Both the position numbers and the translations under genes were made by a program. A stretch of 64,000 bases of DNA. Source: a bacterium. GTDB taxonomy: Bacteria; Myxococcota_A; UBA9160; UBA4427. The stretch lies in assembly GCA_024742285.1 (NCBI GenBank), contig JANSYR010000010.1, positions 1 through 64,000 on the forward strand, read 5' to 3'. The notes under the pieces are model-generated. The model was not told the origin of the DNA, ran no database searches, and worked only from the letters and a program-made list of their open reading frames with translations. Positions 26,257 to 35,437 of the stretch are shown in pieces (the stretch's first letter is position 1; each line of letters opens with the position of its first letter).

Positions 26257-27180
26257 ATCGCCCTTCTGGGCCTCGCGTTCCTCCGCGCCGGCGGACATCA
26301 GGTTGACCTCGACCAGATAGTCCGGCGGGGTCAGGTTCTTCATCGACGCGTAGCGCTCGTCGAGCTTCTGCATCTGATGCGGGAGCGCGTAGGTCGCCCA
26401 GAAGAGATCTTCCTCGATCCCACGCAGGCACAGATCCGCCACGTCCGAGAGCGGGGCTTCCACGACCTCCTGTCCGGCGGCGGCGGCGCGCTGCCTGTAG
26501 TCCTCGAGGGCGTCGCGCGGATTGTTGTCGTCCGGATCGTTGCGCAGGTAGCGGTCGGGGCGATTCGCGCCGGCGCGCCAGATCCCCGTGGCGAGCACGC
26601 CCGGGGTCGGACTCGAGGGGAGCAGGAGCGACGCGCTCACTTTCGAGCCCATCTCGCGGAGCTGGCCCCAGAGGCATTCGGTCAGCGTCGTGACCGCCGC
26701 CTTGGTCACGGGATAGATCCCGCTGCTCGCGATCGGGTAGTAGGCGCCGTTGCCCGACGAGGTGTTCACGACGTGTCCCTCGTCCTGCTCGACGAGCAGC
26801 GGCACGAATGCGTTCATGCCGTTGATCACGCCCATCACGTTCACGTCGAGGCTCCACTTCCAGTCGTTCAGGTGGTGCTCCCAGACGCTGCCCTTCGCGC
26901 CGGCGCCGACCGCCGCGTTGTTCACGATCACGTGGCAAGCGCCGAATCGGTCGAGGGTCCGGTCGCGGAGCGCGCAGAGGGCATCGAAGTCCGTCACGTC
27001 GACGCTCTCGCCGACGACGTCCGGGGATCCGAGGTCGCGCGTCGCCTCATCGAGGGCCGCCTGGTGGAGGTCGGCGAGGACGACCTTCATGCCCTTCGCG
27101 AGCATCGCGCGCCCGATCTCGATCCCGATTCCGCCGCTTCCGCCGGTCACTACGGCGACCTTGTCGCGCAGGTCCTTCAT
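26251..27180 (-). CDS. Short-chain dehydrogenase/reductase (SDR)
   Basis: A 309-residue classical SDR with TGGSGGIG (12-19), NNAA (87-90), S141/S142, Y156 and K160 (YPVTK). LADLHQ after beta-2 carries Asp, which favours NAD(H). The region after the catalytic helix is longer than usual, with an inserted PDDNNPRDALEDY loop that could form a substrate lid. GAGGAG stands nine bases before the ATG. It is followed on the same strand by the opposite-end neighbour 27276 (upstream), a sterol-desaturase-like gene, at 95 bases. The substrate is unknown. Confidence 0.9.
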   Translation of the reverse strand: MKDLRDKVAVVTGGSGGIGIEIGRAMLAKGMKVVLADLHQAALDEATRDLGSPDVVGESVDVTDFDALCALRDRTLDRFGACHVIVNNAAVGAGAKGSVWEHHLNDWKWSLDVNVMGVINGMNAFVPLLVEQDEGHVVNTSSGNGAYYPIASSGIYPVTKAAVTTLTECLWGQLREMGSKVSASLLLPSSPTPGVLATGIWRAGANRPDRYLRNDPDDNNPRDALEDYRQRAAAAGQEVVEAPLSDVADLCLRGIEEDLFWATYALPHQMQKLDERYASMKNLTPPDYLVEVNLMSAGAEEREAQKGDG

Positions 27181-27275
27181 CGTTCTTCGCTCCTCGTTGC
27201 CGACCGGGTCGGATCGTGGGTGGAGGAACGATGTTGGTATGGAAATCGGGGCGCTGCCACGCGCGGGATCCCGGC

Positions 27276-28004
27276 TCAGGCCGCTTCGCGATTCACCGGC
27301 TCCTCGAAGGTCCCGAAGAGCTTGTCGTAGAACATCGTGAGCGTCGCGTAGTTGCCGTGGCTCATGTCGACGTGGTGCGCGTGGTGGACGCCCGTGATGT
27401 AGTCGACCGTCCGGAAGAACCAGCTGTCCTTCGGCAGCCGCGTGTACGTGTGATTGATCGTGTTCAGCTGGGTGAAGATCAGCGTCGCGATCGCCGCGGA
27501 GACCGCGTGAAGCGCGCCGCCGCTGATCAGAGCCACGATCGGGATCGAGAAGAGGAAGAGGCAGAGGCCGATGAAGGTCTCGAGGGGATGGACGTAGAGG
27601 GAGTCCGCCCAGGTGGGCTTGCGTGCCTGGTGGTGGAGGGCGTGGACCTTCCGGAGCAGGTCGCCGTGGAAGAGCGAGCGATGGGTCCAGTAGTACATGA
27701 AGTCGAAGATCGCGAGGACGGCCACGATCTCGAGGAGGTGCTGCCAGAGCGGTCGCGAATCGAAGCTCACGCTGAAGGGCAGGACCGCCACGAAGAAGCC
27801 GAGATTCGTGTACTTGCCGATGTTCTCGCTCGCCTTCATGCCGTCCCGGAAGCTGTCGCGGGCCATCTTGATCTTGTCCGCGGCGCGGTTCTCGAGGCGC
27901 ATCTCCTCCATGACGGGGATGCTGAAGACGAGCTTCTTGCCGACGATCGTGAGGCCGACGAGGACGGCGATGTAGGTGAGGGCGGCGAGCCAGTCGTAGG
28001 TCAT
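27276..28004 (-). CDS. Fatty acid hydroxylase/sterol desaturase-family protein
   Basis: A 242-residue integral membrane protein with the histidine clusters of the di-iron family: YYWTHRSLFH, KVHALHHQA and VHHAHHVDMSH, plus NHTYTRLP. Several hydrophobic helices surround them. Family members use O2 to hydroxylate or desaturate sterols, fatty acids or carotenoids. The start at ATG 28004 is taken because upstream sequence is low-complexity. A MarR-type regulator gene lies 88 bases upstream on the same strand, and an SDR gene downstream. A second family member occurs at 60649. Confidence 0.88.
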   Translation of the reverse strand: MTYDWLAALTYIAVLVGLTIVGKKLVFSIPVMEEMRLENRAADKIKMARDSFRDGMKASENIGKYTNLGFFVAVLPFSVSFDSRPLWQHLLEIVAVLAIFDFMYYWTHRSLFHGDLLRKVHALHHQARKPTWADSLYVHPLETFIGLCLFLFSIPIVALISGGALHAVSAAIATLIFTQLNTINHTYTRLPKDSWFFRTVDYITGVHHAHHVDMSHGNYATLTMFYDKLFGTFEEPVNREAA

Positions 28005-28092
28005 CGGGGTTCTCCTGGGCTCGAAGCGAGCCTTGGGGTGGGGCTGGGCGTAGACGAGTGTCCGGGCCTTTCTCTCGTGGAGCGGTCGGTTC

Positions 28093-29208
28093 TCAGCCGT
28101 TGTGCAGCGCCGCTTCCGCGGCGGTGGGGTTCGTGGGTTCGGCGAGCAGCGCCGCGAGGCGCCTGGCCGCGTCGTGTCCGAGGTCTCGGCGGAGGCGCTC
28201 CGCGAGTCGTTCGAGAGGCTCTCCGTCCTGGGGCGTGCCGTCGAAGACCTCGCGCTCGAGGCCGAGGGATTCGTAGAGCGCGCGAGCCCCTCGCTGGAGC
28301 GCGCCGAAGCGCCTTGCGCCGATCGCCGCCGCATAGCGCTCGTCCAGCGCGTCGAGGGCCGAGACCGAATCGCGGATCAGGGTCTCGCCGGCTTCGGAGA
28401 GGAGGAAGACGACGCCCCGGCGATCGCGCGGGTCGGGCTCGCGGCGCAGGTAGCCCATGCCCTCGAGCTCGCGGGCGGTCGCGCTGATCGCCTGGCGCGA
28501 GATCCCTTGCACGCGGGCGAGGGCGGCGACCCGTGCGCCTTCAGGGCCGATCAGCGGCAGCACCTGGGCGTGGGACATCTTCAGGCCGGCGTGTCCGCGC
28601 GCGGCGGTTTCGTCCATCAGCGTGCGCTGGGCGTCGACCGAGAGGAGAGGGAGGGTTCCGATCGAAGCGTTCCGTCCCGCGATCGGCAGCACGTCCGGCG
28701 TGTCCGAGAGGGCGCGGAGGAGCCGCGCGGCGGCCTCTTCGAAGCGCGCCATGGCGTCTTCCCCGATCCGCTCGGCGTACTCCACCGAGAGGAGCCGGAG
28801 CTGGCGGCTGGCGTCGGAGACCAGGCGGCGGCCCGGATCGGTCAGGTCGATCACCCGGTTGCGGCCGTCCTTCGGGTCGGCGCGGCGCTCGGTGTAGCCA
28901 GCCTTCTCGCAGGCGCTGACCAGTTGGCTGACGGCCTGGGGCGAGATCGAGAGCGCCGCCGCCAGCGCGCCGAGCGGTCGCGCGCGCTGGGCCACGAGGG
29001 CGAGCACGGGGCCGAAGCTCGGGCGGAGATTCGCGTAGCCATCGCTCGAGGAGAGGCGGCCGAGCATGCGGTTCTCGAAGTCCCGCGCGACGCCCATCAC
29101 GTGGCGAGCCGTGTTCGAGCGGTAGCGGGACCAGACCTCGTCGCTCATCGGCGGCGGGACCGGGGCGCTCGCGGCACCGATCGGGGCGCGGGGGGTGGGC
29201 TCGACCAT
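28093..29208 (-). CDS. Single-chain double MarR-type regulator
   Basis: A 371-residue protein with two winged-helix MarR domains. The first spans about 63-130, with recognition-helix region SISPQAVSQLVSACEKAGY and wing RADPKDGRNRV. The second spans about 212-280, with QGISRQAISATARELEGMGY and wing EPDPRDRRGVV. MarR proteins are usually about 150 residues and work as homodimers; here one chain carries two DNA-binding units. Each is flanked by helical dimerisation-like segments. ATG 29208 gives a proline-rich leader; ATG 29148 is an alternative. It is divergent from the SDR at 29352, with candidate operators in between, so autoregulation and control of that SDR are plausible. Confidence 0.85.
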   Translation of the reverse strand: MVEPTPRAPIGAASAPVPPPMSDEVWSRYRSNTARHVMGVARDFENRMLGRLSSSDGYANLRPSFGPVLALVAQRARPLGALAAALSISPQAVSQLVSACEKAGYTERRADPKDGRNRVIDLTDPGRRLVSDASRQLRLLSVEYAERIGEDAMARFEEAAARLLRALSDTPDVLPIAGRNASIGTLPLLSVDAQRTLMDETAARGHAGLKMSHAQVLPLIGPEGARVAALARVQGISRQAISATARELEGMGYLRREPDPRDRRGVVFLLSEAGETLIRDSVSALDALDERYAAAIGARRFGALQRGARALYESLGLEREVFDGTPQDGEPLERLAERLRRDLGHDAARRLAALLAEPTNPTAAEAALHNG

Positions 29209-29237
29209 CGCGGAACCCTAGAGGAGAAGGGGTAATT

Positions 29238-29282
29238 AATCAAGAATGATTGACAAGTTTGGCAGATTCCCTTGAGGGAATC
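29238..29282. promoter_or_regulatory. Divergent control region with two palindromes
   Basis: GATTCCCT-TG-AGGGAATC (29265-29282) is a perfect 18-bp inverted repeat. Upstream, AATCA-AGAA-TGATT (29238-29251) is a second, A+T-rich one, and TTGACA at 29250-29255 is a perfect -35 hexamer toward the SDR gene, although no good -10 follows at 17 bases. The A+T-rich patch is unusual for this genome. The adjacent double MarR protein is the likely binder. Confidence 0.55.
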
Positions 29283-29351
29283 GGGCTGGCTCCCCCGCCT
29301 GCGCCGCGCGACCGTTCCGACCGGCGGCGAGCCGCGAACGAGGAGAGGGCG

Positions 29352-30227
29352 ATGCAGGATTTCGAGGGGCGGACGGCGGTGATCACCGGGAGCGCGAGCG
29401 GTATGGGCCTCGCCTTCGCGGAGAGCTTCGGCCGGGTGGGCATGAACGTCGTCCTGGCGGACATCGAGGAGGATGCCCTCAAGGCCGCTGCGGCCCGGGT
29501 CGAATCCCTCGGCGCGACCGTCCTGCCGGTCGTGACCGACGTGGGCGACGCCGCTGCGATGGACCATCTCGGCGAGGCGACCCGCGAGGCCTTCGGCGCG
29601 GCCCACGTCGTCTGCCTGAACGCGGGCGTATCTGCGCCGACGGTGCCGATGGACGCGCTCTCGGCGAACGACTGGCAGTGGACCCTGGACGTCAACCTCT
29701 ACGGGGTGATCCATGGCATCCGCGTCTTCCTTCCGGGCCTCAAGGCCCAGGACGAGGGCTGCGTCGTCGTGACGGCTTCCGTCGCCGGCCTGACCTCCCA
29801 TCCCTGGCTCGCCCCCTACAACGCGTCGAAGCACGCGGTCGTCTCGATCGCCGAGACGCTCCACGCGGAGCTCGTCAACACGGGCTCCAACGTGACCGCC
29901 CACTGCCTCTGCCCGGGCATGGTCGCGACCAACATCGGGACCTCCGAGCGCAACCGGCCCAAGGCGCTCGCGGACGAGGTCGCGAACGTGTCGATGCCCG
30001 GCGCGATGGGCGAGCTCGGCGAAGACGTGGACGAGTTCCTGAAGCTCGCGCAGACGCCGGATGCGGTCGCCGAACGCGTGCTCGCCGCCGTCGTCGAAGG
30101 GCGCTTCTGGATCGAGACCGACGCCTACTACCGGGACACGATCAAGGCGCGGCACCACTCGATCGAGACGCGGACCGCGCCGCCGGTCGCGAAGAGCGTG
30201 ATGGATCCCTACTTCGCGAAGCGCTAG
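29352..30227 (+). CDS. Short-chain dehydrogenase/reductase (SDR)
   Basis: A 291-residue classical SDR with TGSASGMG (12-19), LNAG (89-92), S143, Y156 and K160 (YNASK). LADIEED after beta-2 favours NAD(H). The C-terminal region has FWIETDAYYRDTIKARHHSIE, an extra segment that resembles those of SDRs acting on bulky substrates. GGAG lies a few bases before the ATG. It is divergent from the double MarR gene and is the likely target of that regulator. It converges with the DUF1295 gene ten bases downstream. Confidence 0.9.
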   Translation: MQDFEGRTAVITGSASGMGLAFAESFGRVGMNVVLADIEEDALKAAAARVESLGATVLPVVTDVGDAAAMDHLGEATREAFGAAHVVCLNAGVSAPTVPMDALSANDWQWTLDVNLYGVIHGIRVFLPGLKAQDEGCVVVTASVAGLTSHPWLAPYNASKHAVVSIAETLHAELVNTGSNVTAHCLCPGMVATNIGTSERNRPKALADEVANVSMPGAMGELGEDVDEFLKLAQTPDAVAERVLAAVVEGRFWIETDAYYRDTIKARHHSIETRTAPPVAKSVMDPYFAKR

Positions 30228-30236
30228 CGGAGAGCG

Positions 30237-31109
30237 CTAGGCGCGCGGGGGTCGCGGGACGAGGAGCGACGTGCGCGCGCGGTAGGCGACGAACTCGGGA
30301 TCGTCCCCCCAGCGCTTCTCGGAGCGAGCGCGCAGGAGCGGGATCCCGCTGATCCGGGTGAGCAGGACGAAGACGAAGACCGGCGAGATCAGCGTCGCGA
30401 GCTGCGTGCCCTGGAGCGTGGGCAAGGCGACCACCGCGATCCCCGCCCAGAGCAGGATCTCGCCGAAGTAGTTGGGGTGCTGGGACCAGGACCACAGGCC
30501 GGTCGTGATGAAGCGCCCGTCGTTGGCGTCGTCGTGACGGAAGACGCGCTTCTGCTGGTCCGCGATCACTTCGATCGACCAGCCGATGACCCACATGCCG
30601 AGGCCGATCCCCGCCGGCAGACCGAGGGCGACGGGCTCCGCGGTCGTCATCGCCACCAGCCCGCAGGCGAGGGTGAGGAAGACCCAGAGCCCCTGCAGCG
30701 TCCAGGCCATCAGGAAACGAGCGAAGTCGGGCTTGATCGCGTCGAACCGCCCGTCGCCACCGTCCTCGGAGATCCGTCGGACGAGGAAGGTGCCGAGGCG
30801 CAGCGCCCAGAGCATCACGCAGCCGCCGATCAGAAGCGCCCGCGGATCCCGGGGTCCCAGGGCGAGGGCGACGCCCGTGAGCGTCAGGTAGGTCAGGCTC
30901 CCCGTCGCATCGTAGTAGCGCTCGGTCTGGGCCGAGAAGGCGTGGGCGAACACGATCCAGTTGAGGACGAAGGCACCGAGCCCACAGAGGGCGAAGAGCG
31001 GGAGGCCGAGGGCGACCGGGGGGCCGGCGCTGCCCGCCCAGGCGATGGCGGCGCCGATCGCCAGAATCAGGGGCAGGGCGAGCCAGGCCTGGCGGGTCGC
31101 GGGTTTCAT
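30237..31109 (-). CDS. DUF1295/steroid 5-alpha-reductase-like membrane protein
   Basis: A 290-residue protein with about seven hydrophobic helices and a conserved C-terminal block: RRISEDGGDGRFD, IADQQKRVFR, then GLWSWSQHPNYFGEILLW and ARSEKRWGDDPEFVAYR. This matches the DUF1295 family, related to steroid 5-alpha reductases and isoprenylcysteine methyltransferases. Those relatives use NADPH or SAM at the membrane; the reaction here is not known. It is divergent from the DyP-P450 fusion across 199 bases that contain a 6-bp-arm palindrome. Confidence 0.85.
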   Translation of the reverse strand: MKPATRQAWLALPLILAIGAAIAWAGSAGPPVALGLPLFALCGLGAFVLNWIVFAHAFSAQTERYYDATGSLTYLTLTGVALALGPRDPRALLIGGCVMLWALRLGTFLVRRISEDGGDGRFDAIKPDFARFLMAWTLQGLWVFLTLACGLVAMTTAEPVALGLPAGIGLGMWVIGWSIEVIADQQKRVFRHDDANDGRFITTGLWSWSQHPNYFGEILLWAGIAVVALPTLQGTQLATLISPVFVFVLLTRISGIPLLRARSEKRWGDDPEFVAYRARTSLLVPRPPRA

Positions 31110-31275
31110 GGTCTCGTCCTCTCGCGCGGGGTGTCGGTTTCGGGTCGACGGGCCGTGGCGGCCCCCGACCCGAACGGGCGCGGCGGACCATAGCCGTCCC
31201 GCGCGCCAGCGAGGCGATCGGCCCCGGGCGGAAGTGTAAAGCAGACGTCATCTCCCCCGCGTCGGGTGCGGTAGA

Positions 31276-31292
31276 CACGACACACGGTCGTG
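31276..31292. promoter_or_regulatory. Palindrome upstream of the DyP-P450 fusion gene
   Basis: CACGAC (31276-31281) and GTCGTG (31287-31292) are inverted repeats five bases apart, 17 bases before the ATG at 31309. The GAGGAG ribosome site follows. It could be an operator or a small mRNA hairpin. Confidence 0.35.
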
Positions 31293-31308
31293 ATCGAGGA
31301 GAGCGCCC

Positions 31309-34300
31309 ATGCGAATGATTCCCAGCAAGAACATGGGCTCGGTCAGCGAGCTGACCGTCCTGGTGGACGTCCGGCCGGAGCTCTGCGACAGCCGGGCGAC
31401 GATGACCCATGGGACGCGGCTGCGGATCCTGCTGCGGACCCTCTACGGAATCCGCCGCGCGGCGGTCGAGGAGAGCGTCGACGGCCGCCTTCCCGGTCCG
31501 CTCGAGTCGCTCGAGTTCCTCCACTTCGTCCGATTCGCGCTGCTCGACAACGACACGAAGTTCCTGCTCGGCGTGACCTTCGACGGCGCCTGGGAGCCCT
31601 ACATCCGTGCGATCGCCGAACGCGCCGGGCCGCTGCTCGACGTGATCTTCTGCCACACGGTCGACTACAACGCGCACGCGTCCGACCGGGGCTACCTGCG
31701 CTTCTCCGAGTGGGTGCGCGGGCATCAGGTCGAGGCCGACTTCTTCTTCGCGGACTCGCCCGGAACGACGGCCCGGGACGTGCGTCTGCTCGAGGCGTTC
31801 CACCAGCGGATGATGGGGCAGGCGGAAACGCCGCCGCCGACCGCGGGACCCGAGGACGTGCGTCGCGGGATCAAGGCACTCCACCAGCTTCACGGCCTCG
31901 ACGCCTACTTCCCGGCCGAGCACGAGAAGAACTTCCTGCGTCGGACGGCGCAGATGATCCTTTCGCCCGTGATCGACGGGATCGAGGCGCGCTTCGACGA
32001 GTACGAGGCGTTCGGGACGGGCCAGCACCGGGTGCACGCGCAGCAGATGGACTGGATCCGCAAGCAGGACGAGACGCCCGGAGCACCTTCTTCTTCAGGC
32101 GCACCGATCGATCCGGTCGCCGTTCCGTGGCCGCCGATTCCGAAGCGCGACGAGCGGAGGACGGCGCCGGCGCCGCCCGGCGATGTGCAGGGCAACATCC
32201 TGACCGGGTACGAAGGGATGACCCACGGCGCCACGCTGCTCCTGCAGATCACCGATCTCCCGCTCGCACAGCGATTCCTCCGCGAGCTCGAGCTCACGCG
32301 GGAGGGCGAGGCCACGCCAGACGTGACGTGCAATCTCGGCTTCACGTATCGCGGACTCGAACGACTCGGCCTGCCCGAGGAGGATCTCGAAGACCTGCCC
32401 TTCGAATTCCGGCAGGGCATGGACGCGCGCGCCGGGTGGCTCGGCGATCTCGGGGTGAACCACCCGAGCCGTTGGACGCTTCCCCGGCGCAACTGGCCCG
32501 TCGACCTCGCCCCGCAGGCGCTCCGGATCCGGATGTCGAGCGTCGACTTCGTGATCCAGCTCCAGACGCGAGCGGGCTGCTCGGAAGGCGACGATCATCT
32601 CTTCACCGAGGCCCACCCGCTCCACGATCTGATCGCGGCGCGCTTCGGCGACGAGGCGCGGCACGGCGTCCGGATCCTCGCCGTCGAACCCACCCGGCAC
32701 GTGGGCGTCGCCGAGACCGAGGGCAGGCCGTGGGGCATGGAACATTTCGGCTACCTCGACGGCGTGAGCCAGCCGGCGGTCGAGTACCTCGCCGACGAGC
32801 GGACGCCGTCCCGGGATCGCATCGCCCTCGGCGAGCTGCTTCTCGGCTACGGCGACGACAGGGACGGCGTCCAGGCGGAGTGCAAGCCGGCGTTCCTGCA
32901 CAACGGCAGCTTCCAGGCGATCCGCAAGCTCTCCCAGGACGTGGGCCGCTTCTGCGAGATCATCGACGGCCACGCGCAGACGTTCCCCAAGCTCGCCGAG
33001 GCGATGATGGGCCGACCGCTGGCGCGCTCGATGTCGGGGCGTCCACTCGGGGACGAGGTCGATCCGCTCGTCGACGCCGAGCCGTCGAAGGTCGGTCGCC
33101 TGCTCAGTTACGGATTCGGTAAGGGGCCGCTCAGTCGCGCGGACGAGGTCGCGCCGGATTCCCACGTCCGCCGCTCGAACCCGCGGAACGGTCCCTGGCA
33201 CCGGAAGGACCGCGTGCGAAACCGCCAGCGGCCTGCGCTCCCGCGGATCGCGCGGCGCGGCATGCCCTACGGCTCCGAGTTCTCGGCGGAGACCGAAGGC
33301 GAAGCGCGCGGGATGCTCTTCAGCTGCTTCAATGCGAGCCTCGCCGATCAGTTCGAGGTCGTGCAGCGCTGGCTCGCCGGGGCGAATTCGTCCGGCGTCG
33401 TGGGGCTGCGGAGCGATCCCTTCATGGGGCTCCCGAAGCCGGGGCAGCACAAGCACTTCGCGCTCTTCGACGAGGACGGAAAGGTGGTCGACGGCACGCG
33501 GGTCGATCTGGGCGCGACGCCGCTCGTCCAGCTCGAGTGGGGTCTCTATCTCTTCACGCCGGCGCCCTCGGCGCTGGAGTCGCTGACGAGCGTCGATGCG
33601 AAGGCGCTCGCACTGGCGGATCGGGCCTCGGATGCGGATGTCCGGGAAGGGGAGGCGGTGATCGGCCGGATGGAAACGCTGCTCGAGGTCGAGCGCGCGC
33701 GGGATCCCGAGCGCGCGTACTTCGTGATGGCGCTCCGCTGGAAGGCACTGCTCGAGGATCTGTCGGCGCGGGAGACGAGCCGAAAGGTCTGGGCGGCGAT
33801 CCGGGCTCGCGGGGGGAGTCTCGAAACGCCCTACGGCGTGCTCGTCGGCTCGCGGGAACAGATCGGAAAGATCTTCGCGCATCCGCGCGACTACTCGGTG
33901 AGCGGGTACTGGGCTCGCATGCGCGACTCCCTCGGTGAGCACTACCTGGGGATGGACCCGAATCCGGAGGCGATGGCGGCCCACGCGAACGCGCCGGCGC
34001 GGGTTCAGCAGGACGGGTTCCTGGCGGTGGTGGACCGTGATCGTTACGCGCGAGAGGCGACCCTTGCGAACGACTGGATCTCGCGGATCGACGAGCGTGC
34101 CGCCTTCGACCACGCCTACGCCGAGGCGCGCGCGGTGCTCGAGCTGATGGTCTGGGCGGGCGCCCCCATGGCCGAGGACATCCCGCCGACGCCGGACACC
34201 ACGGTCGTCGACGTGGGGCGGCTCGTGGACGAGACGGTCGCGCGCATGTGTACGAAGTGGTTCGACCTGCCGGTCCCGCACCGACCCGAGCTCATGCAGT

Positions 34301-35427
34301 TCGGGACCCCGCCCCCGACCCGGGCTCACAACCCCGACAACTTCAAGTCCACGGCCCGCTACATCTTCTCGCCCAATCCGACCGACTTCGTTCGGAAGGA
34401 CGGGCAGGAGAAGGGAACCGAGCTCCTCGAGGGAGCGACGCGCTTCGTGTCCGAGATCCTCGCCGGCGACGCACCGCGGCCCGAGGGCACGCTCCTGGCG
34501 GCGCTCCTCGACGCGAAGGCGGAGCTGATCTCCGCCGGGATTCCCGCGCGGGGATTCGCGCGGTTCTGCGCCGGGATCCTGCTCGGGACGATTCACGGCT
34601 TCGTCGGCCCGGTCGGTGGCAGCCTGACTTCGCTGCTCAACGAGTGGATCAAGGACCGGGCGCTCTGGCGACGGCAGCTGACGTTGCTCCAGGCGTTCCC
34701 GGATCCGGAGATCGAGCTCACCTGGGACGACGTCGCGCCGCTCTTGCTCGCCGACGTCGAAGAAGGGATGCGCATCCAGCCCTTCCCCTACGTGTTGCAC
34801 CGCCTCCCGGTTCGCGACGTAGTGCTCCGGCAGAAGCCGCGCCCGCGTGGGGATCGCAAGGACGGTCCGGCGCCGGACGCCTACGACGTGCGGGTCGAGG
34901 CGGGCACGAAGATCGTGCTCGGCATGGTCTCGGCGGCCCACGACTCGACCCGGGTGACGGGCGAGGACGACATGCCGATCGGGGACCTGCTCTTCGGCGG
35001 GGCCTATCCCCGGCCGAACGGGGGCTACGAAGGGGAGAAGTCCGGGCTGCACGCCTGTCCGGGCAAGGCGATCGGCATGGGCACGATCCTCGGCGTCCTC
35101 GCCGCGCTCACCCAACAGGGGAACCTTCGACGGATCGCGCCGCTCAAGCTCGAACTCACGCCCTTCACGCCCTACAAGCAGCGGGTGGAGACGGGCAGCG
35201 ATCGGCTGGCGGTGATGGCGGCCGCGCTTCGCCAGGCCGGAGAGCACGCCCTGGAGGCGCGCACCGGTCGTCGGCGGGCGCGCGAGGAAGCCGCGAGGGG
35301 GGCCGATGAAGCGGCCCGGGCGGAGCGGCACGAGCGGGCCCGGGCGCGTGTGCGGGAACGTCGGGCGAGGTGGGACGCGTTCGTCGCCTCGGGCGGGGAA
35401 CCGGAACCGCGAGAAGACGACGCCTAG
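31309..35427 (+). CDS. DyP-type peroxidase fused to a cytochrome P450
   Basis: A 1372-residue cytoplasmic protein with two heme domains. Residues 15-260 are an alpha/beta region with ferredoxin-like character (FLHFVRFALLDND, LGVTFDGAWEPYI). The DyP domain begins near 289 (GDVQGNILTGYEG). It has the GxxDG motif GYLDG with distal D484, proximal H619 in SHVRRSNPR, R649/R650 in ARRGMPYG and FSCFNASLADQFE. A helical linker leads to a P450-like domain (about 820-1325) with E1152-G-M-R1155 and the heme Cys C1250 in GLHACPGKAIG. The I-helix region (FCAGILLGTIHGF) lacks the usual acid-Thr pair, as in hydroperoxide-using P450s. The tail is highly charged. There is no signal peptide. GAGGAG precedes the ATG. 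A peroxide-driven oxidation coupled between the two hemes is inferred. Confidence 0.9.
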   Translation: MRMIPSKNMGSVSELTVLVDVRPELCDSRATMTHGTRLRILLRTLYGIRRAAVEESVDGRLPGPLESLEFLHFVRFALLDNDTKFLLGVTFDGAWEPYIRAIAERAGPLLDVIFCHTVDYNAHASDRGYLRFSEWVRGHQVEADFFFADSPGTTARDVRLLEAFHQRMMGQAETPPPTAGPEDVRRGIKALHQLHGLDAYFPAEHEKNFLRRTAQMILSPVIDGIEARFDEYEAFGTGQHRVHAQQMDWIRKQDETPGAPSSSGAPIDPVAVPWPPIPKRDERRTAPAPPGDVQGNILTGYEGMTHGATLLLQITDLPLAQRFLRELELTREGEATPDVTCNLGFTYRGLERLGLPEEDLEDLPFEFRQGMDARAGWLGDLGVNHPSRWTLPRRNWPVDLAPQALRIRMSSVDFVIQLQTRAGCSEGDDHLFTEAHPLHDLIAARFGDEARHGVRILAVEPTRHVGVAETEGRPWGMEHFGYLDGVSQPAVEYLADERTPSRDRIALGELLLGYGDDRDGVQAECKPAFLHNGSFQAIRKLSQDVGRFCEIIDGHAQTFPKLAEAMMGRPLARSMSGRPLGDEVDPLVDAEPSKVGRLLSYGFGKGPLSRADEVAPDSHVRRSNPRNGPWHRKDRVRNRQRPALPRIARRGMPYGSEFSAETEGEARGMLFSCFNASLADQFEVVQRWLAGANSSGVVGLRSDPFMGLPKPGQHKHFALFDEDGKVVDGTRVDLGATPLVQLEWGLYLFTPAPSALESLTSVDAKALALADRASDADVREGEAVIGRMETLLEVERARDPERAYFVMALRWKALLEDLSARETSRKVWAAIRARGGSLETPYGVLVGSREQIGKIFAHPRDYSVSGYWARMRDSLGEHYLGMDPNPEAMAAHANAPARVQQDGFLAVVDRDRYAREATLANDWISRIDERAAFDHAYAEARAVLELMVWAGAPMAEDIPPTPDTTVVDVGRLVDETVARMCTKWFDLPVPHRPELMQFGTPPPTRAHNPDNFKSTARYIFSPNPTDFVRKDGQEKGTELLEGATRFVSEILAGDAPRPEGTLLAALLDAKAELISAGIPARGFARFCAGILLGTIHGFVGPVGGSLTSLLNEWIKDRALWRRQLTLLQAFPDPEIELTWDDVAPLLLADVEEGMRIQPFPYVLHRLPVRDVVLRQKPRPRGDRKDGPAPDAYDVRVEAGTKIVLGMVSAAHDSTRVTGEDDMPIGDLLFGGAYPRPNGGYEGEKSGLHACPGKAIGMGTILGVLAALTQQGNLRRIAPLKLELTPFTPYKQRVETGSDRLAVMAAALRQAGEHALEARTGRRRAREEAARGADEAARAERHERARARVRERRARWDAFVASGGEPEPREDDA

Positions 35428-35437
35428 GGTCGGCCGC

